From NCBI RefSeq assembly GCF_034190915.1, contig NW_026947546.1:2914001-2978000 (forward strand): a stretch of 64,000 nucleotides of DNA. The letters run 5' to 3'. A program made the translations under genes and the position numbers. The stretch is from Cavia porcellus. Its lineage: Eukaryota; Chordata; Mammalia; Rodentia; Caviidae. Shown here piece by piece: positions 1 through 12,171 of this stretch (its first letter is position 1; each line of letters starts with the position of its first letter). The notes beneath the pieces were generated by a model. It made no database searches and was not told where the DNA came from. It saw only the letters and a list, made by a program, of their open reading frames with translations.

Positions 1-1680
1 CCCTAAACCTAAACCTAACCCTAAACCTAACCTTAACCCTAACCCTTACCCTAACTGTAACCCTAACACTCACCCTAACCCTATCCCTAATCGCTAACCC
101 TAACCATAACCATAACCCAAACACTAACACCAAAACCCTAACCCTAATCATAACACAAAACCTCACTGTAACCCTAACCCTAACAATAGCTCTAATCCTA
201 ACCTTCTAGCCCTGACGCTAGCCCTAATCCTAATCCTAACCCTAACACCTAACCCTAACCCTAACACCTAACCCTAACCCTAACCCTATCCCTAACCGTA
301 AACCTATCAATAAACTAAAGCCTAGCCCTAAAACTATCCCTAAACCTAATCCTAGAACTGAGCCTAACGCTAACTCTAACTGTAAACTGAAAACTAATCC
401 ATAACCATAACCCTAACCAAAACCCTAAAACTCACTCTAACCCTATCCCTAATCCCTAACCCTAACCCTAACCCTAACACAAACACTAACACCGAAACCC
501 TAACCCTAAACCTAACCCGAACCCTAATCCTAAACTTAACCCTAACCGTAACCCTAAGCCTTACCTTAACCCTAAAACTAACACGAACCCAAATTCATAA
601 CCCTAAACCTAACTCTAAACCTAACCCTAATCCCTAACCCTAACGATAAGCCTAAACCTAACCCTAAACCTAAACCCTATCCCTAATCGATAACCCTAAC
701 TATAACCATAACCCAAACACTAACTCCAAAACCCTAACCCTAATCATAACACAACCCTAGCTCTAATCCTAACCTTCTAACTCTAACCCTAACACTAATA
801 TTAAACCGATCCCTAACACTAACACCTACCCCTAACCCTAAACCCTTACCCTAACCCTAACCCTATCCCTAACCATAAACCTAATGCTAACCCTATCCCT
901 AACCCTAAACCTATCAATAAACCGAACCCTAGACCTAAAACTATCCCTAACCCTAATCCTAGAACTGAGCCTAAAACTAACTCTAACTGTAAACGTAACA
1001 GTAATCCATAACCCTAACCCTAACAATACCCCTAAACTCACTCTAACACTGTCCCTAATTCCTAACTCTAACTCTAATCCTAACGCAAACAGTAACCCCG
1101 AAACCCTAACCCTAAACCTAACCCTAACATTAATCCTAATCTTCTAACCCTAACCCTAACCCTAGCCCTTACCCTAACGCTAAAACTAATCCTAACCCGA
1201 AACCCTAACCCTAACCCGAAGCCTAACACTAACACCTAACCCTAACCATAACCCTATCATTAAATCTAAACTTAATGCTAACCCTGTCCCTAAACCTAAC
1301 CCAGACAATAAACCTAACCCTAAACCTAAAACTATCCCTAACCCTAATCATAATACTGAGCCTAACACTAACCCTAAGCCTAACCCTAACCCTAAGTTCT
1401 AACTCTAACCCTAACCAGAACAGTAACCCTAGTCCATAACCCTAACATTAACTTTTACAATAACCCTAACCGTAACCGTAACACTAACCCCTAAGCCTGA
1501 CCCTAACCTTATCCCTAATCCCTAAGCCTAGCTCTAATAATAACACTAACCCTAACCATAACCCTAAACATAACTGTAAACCTAACCTAACCATAACCAT
1601 ATTCTTATCACCTAACCCATAACCCTAACCAAAACCCGAACCCTAAACCTAACCCTAAACCTAATAGTAACCCTGAACCT
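1..1680 (+). repeat. Left-truncated domain 1 monomer
   Basis: This is the right-hand part of a monomer cut by the window start. It holds three internally related modules, with cognate positions near 306 (atcaataaact), 913 (atcaataaacc) and 1305 (acaataaacct). Each is followed by a variant of ctaaaactatccctaa and by a gaactgagcc or tactgagcc block. Its lead motif at 42 is of the acccttaccctaactgtaac type. Nothing gene-like is present. Confidence 0.85.
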
Positions 1681-4555
1681 ATCAGTCTTCCGAAGCCTAA
1701 CCCTGACCCTATCCCTAACACCTAAACCTGAAACCTAACCCTAACCTGCCCCTAACCCTAACCATAAACGTAACCGTAAACCTAACCCTAACCCTAACCC
1801 TAACCATTACCCTAACACTAACACTAATCCTAAACTCTAACCCTAACACTTACCCAAACCCTAACCCTAAACTGTAAAACCAAACCCTAACCCTAACACA
1901 AACCATAACCCAAAATCTAAACCTAACCCTAACCTAAATCCTAACCCTAACCCTAACCCTAACCCATAACAATAACCCTAACCCTAACCGTAACCCTAAC
2001 CCTAACACTAACTTCTAACCTTAACCCTAACCCTAATCATAACCCTAAGACTAAATCTCACCCTAAACAATAACACTAACCCTAAACGTAACCCTAACCC
2101 TAAACCTAAACCATATCATAACCCTAAACCTAACACTAAACCTAACCCAAAACCTAACCCTAAAACTAAACCTAATCCTAAAACCTAACCCTAACCCTAA
2201 CACTAAGCCTAAGTCTAAAACTAACCATAACCCTAACCTCAACCTTAACCCCAAACCCAACCCTATCACTAAACCTGACCCTAAACCTAACCCTAATCTA
2301 ACCCTAACCCTAACCATAACCCTAAACTTTACCTTTACCCTAAACTCTAACCCTAATGCTAACCCTAACCCTAATCTCTAATTCTAAAAGATAACAATAA
2401 ACCTAACCCTAAACCGAACTCTAAACCTAAACCTAACCTTAACCCTAACCATAACGCTAACCCTAACTGTAACCCTAGTTTTAACCCTAAGCTGAATACT
2501 AACACTAATCCATAACCCTAACCTTAACCCTTACCATAACCCTAACACTAAATGTAAAACTAGCCCCTAACCCTAACACTAACCCTATCCGTAATCCCTA
2601 ACCCTAATCCTAACCCTAACACTAAAACTAGCCGTAACCCTAAATGTAACACCAACACCGAACGTAACCCTAAACATAACCTTAACCATATCCTTAACAC
2701 CTAACCCCTAACCCTAACCCAAACCCTACACCTAACCATAACCCTAACACTAACACTAATGCTAACCCTAAACCCTTACCACAACCCTCACCCTAATGCT
2801 AACCCAAAACCTACCTCTAATCCCTATCCTAAACCTAACCCTAACCCTAACCCTAAACCTCACACTAACCCTAAACCTAAACCTAACCCTAAACCTAACC
2901 TTAACCCTAACCCTAACCCTAACCCTAACCGTAACCCTAACACTCACCCTAACCCTATCCCTAATCGCTAACCCTAACCATAACCATAACCCAAACACTA
3001 ACACCAAAACCCTAACCCTAATCATAACACAAAACCTCACTGTAACCCTAAACCTAACCCTAGCTCTAATCCTAACCTTCTAGCCCTGACACTAGCCCTA
3101 ATCCTAACCCTAACCCTAACACCTAACCCTAACCCTAACACCTAACCCTAACCCTAACCCTATCCCTAACCGTAAACCTATCAATAAACTAAAGCCTAGC
3201 CCTAAAACTATCCCTAAACCTAATCCTAGAACTGAGCCTAACGCTAACTCTAACTGTAAACTTAAAACTAATCCATAACCATAACCCTAACCAAAACCCT
3301 AAAACTCACTCTAACCCTATCCCTAATCCCTAACCCTAACCCTAACCCTAACACAGACACTAACACCGAAACCCTAACCCTAAACCTAACCCGAACCCTA
3401 ATCCTAAACTTAACCCTAACCGTAACCCTAAGCCTTACCTTAACCCTAAAACTAACACGAACCCAAATTCATAACCCTAAACCTAACTCTAAACCTAACC
3501 CTAATCCCTAACCCTAACGATAAGCCTAAACCTAACCCTAAACCTAAACCCTATCCCTAATCGATAACCCTAACTATAACCATAACCCAAACACTAACTC
3601 CAAAACCCTAACCCTAATCATAACACAACCCTAGTTCTAAACCTAACCTTCTAACTCTAACCCTAACCCTAATATTAAACCGAACCCTAACACTAACACC
3701 TACACCTAACCCTAACCCCTAACCCTAACCCTAATCCTATCCCTAACCGTAAACCTAATGCTAACCCTATCCCTAACCCTAAACCTATCAATAAACCGAA
3801 CCCTAGCCCTAAAACTATCCCTAACCCTAATCCTAGAACTGAGCCTAAAACTAACTCTAACTGTAAACGTAACAGTAATCCATAACCTTAACCCTAACCC
3901 TACCCCTAAAGTCACTCTAACACTGTCCCTAATTCCTAACTCTAACTCTAATCCTAACGCAAACAGTAACCCCGAAACCCTAACCCTAAACCTAACCCTA
4001 ACATTAATCCTAATCTTCTAACCCTAACCCTAACCCTAGCCCTTACCCTAACGCTAAAACTAATCCTAACCCGAAACCCTAACCCTAACCCGAAGCCTAA
4101 CACTAACACCTAACCCTAACCATAACCCTATCATTAAATCTAAACTTAATGCTAACCCTGTCCCTAACCCTAACCCAGACAATAAACCTAACCCTAAACC
4201 TAAAACTATCCCTAACCCTAATCATAATACTGAGCCTAACACTAACCCTAAGCCTAACCCTAACCCTAAGTTCTAACTCTAACCCTAACCAGAACAGTAA
4301 CCCTAGTCCATAAGCCTAACATTAACCTTTACAATAACCCTAACCCTAACTGTAACACTAACTCCTAAGCCTGACCCTAACCTTATCCCTAATCCCTAAG
4401 CCTAGCTCTAACAATAACACTAACCCTAACCATAACCCTAAACATAACTGTAAACCTAACCATAACCATAACCATATTCTTATCACCTAACCCATAACCC
4501 TAACCAAAACCCGAACCCTAAACCTAACCCTAAACCTAATAGTAACCCTGAACCT
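1681..4555 (+). repeat. Domain 1 monomer, 2875 bp, full length
   Basis: This is a complete unit from one anchor to the next. It carries two rare variants, aaaccctacacc at 2721 and agttctaaacctaacc at 3633. Both recur exactly 10,503 bp downstream (13224 and 14136), which links this unit to the one at 12,172. Confidence 0.87.
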
Positions 4556-6436
4556 ATCAGTCTTCCGAAGCCTAACCCTGACCCTATCCCTAACACCTAA
4601 ACCCGAAACCTAACCCTAACCTGCCCCTAACCCTAACCTTAAACGTAACCGTAAACCTAACCCTAACCCTAACCCTAACCCTAACCATTACCCTAACACT
4701 AACACTAATCCTAAACTCTAACCCTAACACTTACCCAAACCCTAACCATAAACTGTAAAACCAAACCCTAACCCTAACACAAACCATAACCCAAAATCTA
4801 AACCTAACCCTAACCTAAATCCTAACCCTAACCCTAACCCTAACCCATAACAATAACCCTAACCCTAACCGTAACCCTAACCCTAACACTAACTTCTAAC
4901 CTTAACCCTAACCCTAATCATAACCCTAAGACTAAATCTCACCCTAAACAATAACACTAACCCTAAACGTAACCCTAACCCTAAACCGAAACCATATCAT
5001 AACCCTAAACCTAACACTAAACCTAACCCAAAACATAACCCTAAAACGAAACCTAATCCTAAAACCTAACCCTAACCCTAACACGAAGCCTAACTCTAAA
5101 ACTAACCATAACCCTAACCTTAACCTTAACTCTAAACCCAACCCTATCCCTAAACCTGACCCTAAACCTAACCCTAATCTAACCCTAACCCTAACCATAA
5201 CCCTAAACTTTACCTTTACCCTAAACTCTAACCCTAATGCTAACCCTAACCCTAATCTTTAATTCTAAAAGATAACAATAAACCTAACCCTAAACCGAAC
5301 TCTAAACCTAAACCTAACCTTAACCCTAACCATAACGCTAACCCTAACTGTAACCCTAGTTTTAACCCTAAGCTGAATACTAACACTAATCCATAACCCT
5401 AACCTTAACCCTTACCATAACCCTAACACTAAATGTAAAACTAGCCCCTAACCCTAACACTAACCCTATCCGTAATCCCTAACCCTAATCCTAACCCTAA
5501 CACTAAAACTAGCCGTAACCCTAAATGTAACACCAACACCGAACGTAACCCTAAACATAACCTTAACCATATCCTTAACACCTAACCCCTAACCCTAACC
5601 CAAACCCTAAACCTAACCATAACCCTAACACTAACACTAATGCTAAACCTAAACCCTAACCATAACCCTCACCCTAACGCTAACCCAAAACCTACCTCTA
5701 ATCCCTATCCTAAACCTAACCCTAACCCTAACCCTAAACCTCACACTAACCCTAAACCTAAACCTAACCCTAAACCTAACCTTAACCCTAACCCTTACCC
5801 TAACTGTAACCCTAACACTCACCCTAACCCTATCCCTAATCGCTAACCCTAACCATAACCATAACCCAAACACTAACACAAAAACCCTAACCCTAATCAT
5901 AACACAAAACCTCACTGTAACCCTAACCCTAACAATAGCTCTAATCCTAACCTTCTAGCCATGACGCTAGCCCTAATCCTAACCCTAACCCTAACCCTAA
6001 CCATAACCCTATCATTAAAACTAAACTTAATGCTAACCCTGTCGCTTACCCTAACCCAGACAATAAACCTAACCCTAAACCTAAAACTATCCCTAACCCT
6101 AATCATAATACTGAGCCTAACACTAACCCTAAGCCTAACCCTAACCCTAAGTTCTAACTCTAACCCTAACCAGAACAGTAACCCTAGTCCATAACCCTAA
6201 CATTAACCTTTACAATAACCCTAACCTTAACCGTAACACTAACCCCTAAGCCTGACCCTAACCTTATCCCTAATCCCTAAGACTAGCTCTAACAATAACA
6301 CTAACGCTAACCATAACCCTAAACATAACTGTAAACCTAACCATAACCATAACCATATTCTTATCACCTAACCCATAACCCTAACCAAAATCCGAACCCT
6401 AAACCTAACCCTAAACCTAATAGTAACCCTGAACCT
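4556..6436 (+). repeat. Domain 1 monomer shortened by about 994 bp
   Basis: The anchor spacing is 1881 bp against about 2,875 bp in its neighbours. The left part matches other units through 5995. The sequence then jumps to the block that normally lies about 1 kb further on (ccataaccctatcatt). The lead motif at 5791 is of the acccttaccctaactgtaac type. Confidence 0.87.
5971..6020. other. Deletion junction with about 6-nt microhomology
   Basis: Compared with the unit at 3,085-4,130, the left flank matches to 5995 and the right flank matches back to 5990. The shared stretch is cctaac, at 5990-5995. About 994 bp lying between these points in other monomers are missing. It is a simple intra-array deletion at a telomere-like hexamer. 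Confidence 0.8.
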
Positions 6437-9304
6437 ATCAGTCTTCCGAAGCCTAACCCTGACCCTATCCCTAACACCTAACCCCTAAACCTAACCCTAA
6501 CCTGCCCCTAACCCTAACCTTAAACGTAACCGTAAACCTAACCCTAACCCTAACCCTAACCCTAACCCTAACCATTACCCTAACACTAACACTAATCCTA
6601 AACTCTAACCCTAACACTTACCCAAACCCTAACCCTAAACTGTAAAACCAAACCCTAACCCTAACACAAACCATAACCCAAAATCTAAACCTAACCCTAA
6701 CCTAAATCCTAACCCTAACCCTAACCCTAAACCATAACAATAACCCTAACCTTAACCGTAACCCTAACCCTAACACTAACTTCTAACCTTAACCCTAACC
6801 CTAATCATAACCCTAAGACTAAATCTCACCCTAAACAATAACACTAACCCTAAACGTAACCCTAACCCTAAACCTAAACCATATCATAACCCTAAACCTA
6901 ACACTAAACCTAACCCAAAACCTAACCCTAACACTAAACCTAATCCTAAAACCTAACCCTAACCCTAACACTAAGCCTAAGTCTAAAACTAACCATAACC
7001 CTAACCTCAACCTTAACCCCAAACCCAACCCTATCACTAAACCTGACCCTAAACCTAACCCTAATCTAACCCTAACCCTAACCATAACCCTAAACTTTAC
7101 CTTTACCCTAAACTCTAACCCTAATGCTAACCCTAACCCTAATCTCTAATTCTAAAAGATAACAATAAACCTAACCCTAAACCGAACTCTAAACCTAAAC
7201 CTAACCTTAACCCTAAACCATAACGCTAACCCTAACTGTAACCCTAGTTTTAACGCTAAGCTGAATACTAACACTAATCCATAACCCTAACATAACCCTT
7301 ACCATAACCCTAACACTAAATGTAAAACTAGCCCCTAACCCTAACACTAACCCTATCCGTAATCCCTAACCCTAATCCTAACCCTAACACTAAAACTAGC
7401 CGTAACCCTAAATGTAACACCAACACCGAACGTAACGCTAAACATAACCTTAACCATATCCTTAACACCTAACCCAAACCCTAAACCTAACCATAACCCT
7501 AACACTAACACTAATGCTAAACCTAAACCCTAACCACAACCCTCACCCTAATGCTAACCCAAAACCTACCTCTAATCCCTATCCTAAACCTAACCCTAAC
7601 CCTAACCCTAAACCTCACACTAACCCTAAACCTAAACCTAACCCTAAACCTAACCTTAACCCTAACCCTAACCCTAACCGTAACCCTAACACTCACCCTG
7701 ACCCTATCCCTAATCGCTAACCTTAACCCTAACCATAACCCAAACACTAACACCAAAACCCTAACCCTAATCATAACACAAAACCTCGCTGTAACCCTAA
7801 CCCTAACCCTAGCTCTAATCCTAACCTTCTAGCCCTGACACTAGCCCTAATCCTAACCCTAACCCTAACACCTAACCCTAACCCTAACACCTAACCCTAA
7901 CCCTAACCCTATCCCTAACCGTAAACCTATAAATAAACTAAAGCCTAGCCCTAAAACTATCCCTAAACCTAATCCTAGAACTGATCCTAACGCTAACTCT
8001 AACTGTAAACTTAAAACTAATCCATAACCATAACCCTAACCAAAACCTTAAAACTCACTCTAACCCTATCCCTAATCCCTAACCCTAACCCTAACCCTAA
8101 CACAGACACTAACACCGAAACCCTAACCCTAAACCTAACCCGAACCCTAATCCTAAACTTAACCCTAACCATAACCCTAAGCCTTACCTTAACCCTAAAA
8201 CTAACACGAACCCAAATTCATAACCCTAAAACTAACTCTAAACCTAACCCTAATCCCTAACCCTAACGATAAGCCTAAACCTAACCCTAAACCTAAACCC
8301 TATCCCTAATCGATAACCCTAACTATAACCATAACCCAAACACTAACTCCAAAACCCTAACCCTAATCATAACACAACCCTAGCTCTAATCCTAACCTTC
8401 TAACACTAACCCTAACCCTAATATTAAACCGAACCCTAACACTAACACCTACCCCTAACCCTAACCCCTAACCCTAACCCTAACCCTATCCCTAACCGTA
8501 AACCTAATGCTAACCCTATCCCTAACACTAAACCTATCAATAAACCGAACCCTAGCCCTAAAACTATCCCTAACCCTAATCCTAGAACTGAGCCTAAAAC
8601 TAACTCTAACCGTAAACGTAACAGTAATCCATAACCCTAACCCTAACCCTACCCCTAAACTCACTCTAACACTGTCCCTAATTCCTAACTCTAACTCTAA
8701 TCCTAACGCAAACAGTAACCCCGAAACCCTAACCCTAAACCTAACCCTAACATTAATCCTAATCTTCTAACCCTAACCCTAACCCTAGCCCTTACCCTAA
8801 CGCTAAAACTAATCCTAACCCGAAACCCTAACCCTAACCCGAAGCCTAACACTAACACCTAACCCTAACCATAACCCTATCATTAAATCTAAACTTAATG
8901 CTAACCCTGTCGCTAACCCTAACCCAGACAATAAACCTAACCCTAAACCTAAAACTATCCCTAACCCTAATCATAATACTGAGCCTAACACTAACCCTAA
9001 GCCTAACCCTAACCCTAAGCTCTAACTCTAACCCTAACCAGAACAGTAACCCTAGTCCATAACCCTAACATTAACCTTTACAATAACCCTAACCCTAACC
9101 GTAACACTAACTCCTAAGCCTGACCCTAACCTTATCCCAAATCCCTAAGCCTAGCTCTAACAATAACACTAACCCTAACCATAACCCTAAACATAACTGT
9201 AAACCTAACCCTAACCATAACCATATTCTTATCACCTAACCCATAACCCTAACCAAAACCCGAACCCTAAACCTAACCCTAAACCTAATAGTAACCCTGA
9301 ACCT
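6437..9304 (+). repeat. Domain 1 monomer, 2868 bp
   Basis: This is a full unit with the accctaaccgtaac lead type, alternating with its neighbours. A variant cctgtcgctaacc in the module near 8,906 is shared in altered form with the shortened unit (near 6,037), suggesting that the two exchanged sequence. Confidence 0.85.
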
Positions 9305-12171
9305 ATCAGTCTTCCGAAGCCTAACCCTGACCCTATCCCTAACACCTAAACCCGAAACCTAACCCTAACCTGCCCCTAACCCTAACCTTAAACGTAACCG
9401 TAAACCTAACCCTAACCCTAACCCTAACCATTACCCTAACACTAACACTAATCCTAAACTCTAACCCTAACACTTACCCAAACCCTAACCCTAAACTGTA
9501 AAACCAAACCCTAACCCTAACACAAACCATAACCCAAAATCTAAACCTAACTCTAACCTAAATCCTAACCCTAACCCTAACCCTAACCCATAACAATAAC
9601 CCTAACCCTAACCGTAACCCTAACCCTAACACTAACTTCTAACCTTAACCCTAACCCTAATCATAACCCTAAGACTAAATCTCACCCTAAACAATAACAC
9701 TAACCCTAAACGTAACCCTAACCCTAAACCGAAACCATATCATAACCCTAAACCTAACACTAAACCTAACGCAAAACCTAACCCTAAAACGAAACCTAAT
9801 CCTAAAACCTAACCCTAACCCTAACACTAAGCCTAACTCTAAAACTAACCATAACCCTAACCTTAACCTTAACTCTAAACCCAACCCTATCCCTAAACCT
9901 GACCCTAAACCTAACCCTAATCTAACCCTAACCCTAACCATAACCCTAAACTTTACCTTTACCCTAAACTCTAACCCTAATGCTAACCCTAACCCTAATC
10001 TCTAATTCTAAAAGATAACAATAAACCTAACCCTAAACCGAACTCTAAACCTAAACCTAACCTTAACCCTAACCATAACGCTAACCCTAACTGTAACCCT
10101 AGTTTTAACCCTAAGCTGAATACTAACACTAATCCATAACCCTAACCTTAACCCTTACCATAACCCTAACACTAAATGTAAAACTAGCCCCTAACCCTAA
10201 CACTAACCCTATCCGTAATCCCTAACCCTAATCCTAACCCTAACACTAAAACTAGCCGTAACCCTAAATGTAACACCAACACCGAACGTAACCCTAAACA
10301 TAACCTTAACCATATCCTTAACACCTAACCCCTAACCCTAACCCAAACCCTAAACCTAACCATAACCCTAACACTAACACTAATGCTAAACCTAAACCCT
10401 AACCATAACCCTCACCCTAACGCTAACCCAAAACCTACCTCTAATCCCTATCCTAAACCTAACCCTAACCCTAACCCTAAACCTCACACTAACCCTAAAC
10501 CTAAACCTAACCCTAAACCTAACCTTAACCCTAACCCTTACCCTAACTGTAACCCTAACACTCACCCTAACCCTATCCCTAATCGCTAACCCTAACCATA
10601 ACCATAACCCAAACACTAACACCAAAACCCTAACCCTAATCATAACACAAAACCTCACTGTAACCCTAACCCTAACAATAGCTCTAATCCTAACCTTCTA
10701 GCCCTGACGCTAGCCCTAATCCTAATCCTAACTCTAACACCTAACCCTAACCCTAACACCTAACCCTAACCCTAACCCTATCCCTAACCGTAAACCTATC
10801 AATAAACTAAAGCCTAGCCCTAAAACTATCCCTAAATCTAATCCTAGAACTGAGCCTAACGCTATCTCTAACTGTAAACTGAAAACTAATCCATAACCAT
10901 AACCCTAACCAAAACCCTAAAACTCACTCTAACCCTATCCCTAATCCCTAACCCTAACCCTAACCCTAACACAAACACTAACACCGAAACCCTAACCCTA
11001 AACCTAACCCGAACCCTAATCCTAAACTTAACCCTAACCGTAACCCTAAGCCTTACCTTAACCCTAAAGCTAACACGAACCCAAATTCATAACCCTAAAC
11101 CTAACTCTAAACCTAACCCTAATCCCTAACCCTAACGATAAGCCTAAACCTAACCCTAAACCTAAACCCTATCCCTAATCGATAACCCTAACTATAACCA
11201 TAACCCAAACACTAACTCCAAAACCCTAACCCTAATCATAACACAACCCTAGCTCTAATCCTAACCTTCTAACTCTAACCCTAACACTAATATTAAACCG
11301 ATCCCTAACACTAACACCTACCCCTAACCCTAAACCCTTACCCTAACCCTAACCCTATCCCTAACCATAAACCTAATGCTAACCCTGTCCCTAACCCTAA
11401 ACCTATCAATAAACCAAACCCTAGCCCTAAAACTATCCCTAACCCTAATCCTAGAACTGAGCCTAAAACTAACTCTAACTGTAAACGTAACAGTAATCCA
11501 TAACCCTAACCCTAACCCTACCCCTAAACTCACTCTAACACTGTCCCTAATTCCTAACTCTAACTCTAATCCTAAGGCAAACAGTAACCCCGAAACCCTA
11601 ACCCTAAACCTAACCCTAACATTAATCCTAATCTTCTAACCCTAACCCTAACCCTAGCCCTTACCCTAACGCTAAAACTAATCCTAACCCGAAACCCTAA
11701 CCCTAACCCGAAGCCTAACACTAACACCTAACCCTAACCATAACCCTATCATTAAATCTAAACTTAATGCTAACCCTGTCCCTAAACCTAACCCAGACAA
11801 TAAACCTAACCCTAAACCTAAAACTATCCCTAACCCTAATCATAATACTGAGCCTAACACTAACCCTAAGCCTAACCCTAACCCTAAGTTCTAACTCTAA
11901 CCCTAACCAGAACAGTAACCCTAGTCCATAACCCTAACATTAACTTTTACAATAACCCTAACCGTAACCGTAACACTAACCCCTGCCTGACCCTAACCTT
12001 ATCCCTAATCCCTAAGCCTAGCTCTAATAATAACACTAACCCTAACCATAACCCTAAACATAACTGTAAACCTAACCCTAACCATAACCATATTCTTATC
12101 ACCTAACCCATAACCCTAACCAAAACCCGAACCCTAAACCTAACCCTAAACCTAATAGTAACCCTGAACCT
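9305..12171 (+). repeat. Domain 1 monomer, 2867 bp
   Basis: This is a full unit with acccttaccctaactgtaac at 10534. The right end carries taacttttacaata at 11941, shared with position 1449 (offset 10,492 bp). A private 3-base loss gives cccctgcctgac in place of cccctaagcctgac, near 11,982. Confidence 0.85.

Noticed and set aside
1..120. True chromosome terminus at the window start
   Set aside because: The first bases are already degenerate (ccctaaacctaaacc) and belong to a normal domain 1 monomer. A terminus maintained by telomerase would begin with a long perfect run.
838..1147. Overlapping open frames on both strands (for example 838-1041 on - and 884-1147 on +), conserved in nearly every monomer
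   Set aside because: The products are simple LT/NP or RV/LG repeats, as the hexamer predicts in each frame. Both strands are open at once. The conservation follows from repeat homogenisation, and there is no sign of a real start context, domain or splice structure.
1681..1697. CTTCCGAAG as a palindromic binding site
   Set aside because: The reverse complement is CTTCGGAAG, so it is only near-palindromic. No known motif is assigned with confidence; it is kept only as a phasing anchor.
2759..2971. Asn-Pro-rich 70-residue frame that could resemble a low-complexity structural or antifreeze-like protein
   Set aside because: This is direct translation of aaccct hexamers. The same frame is interrupted by TAA wherever the register shifts, and the opposite strand is open over the same bases.
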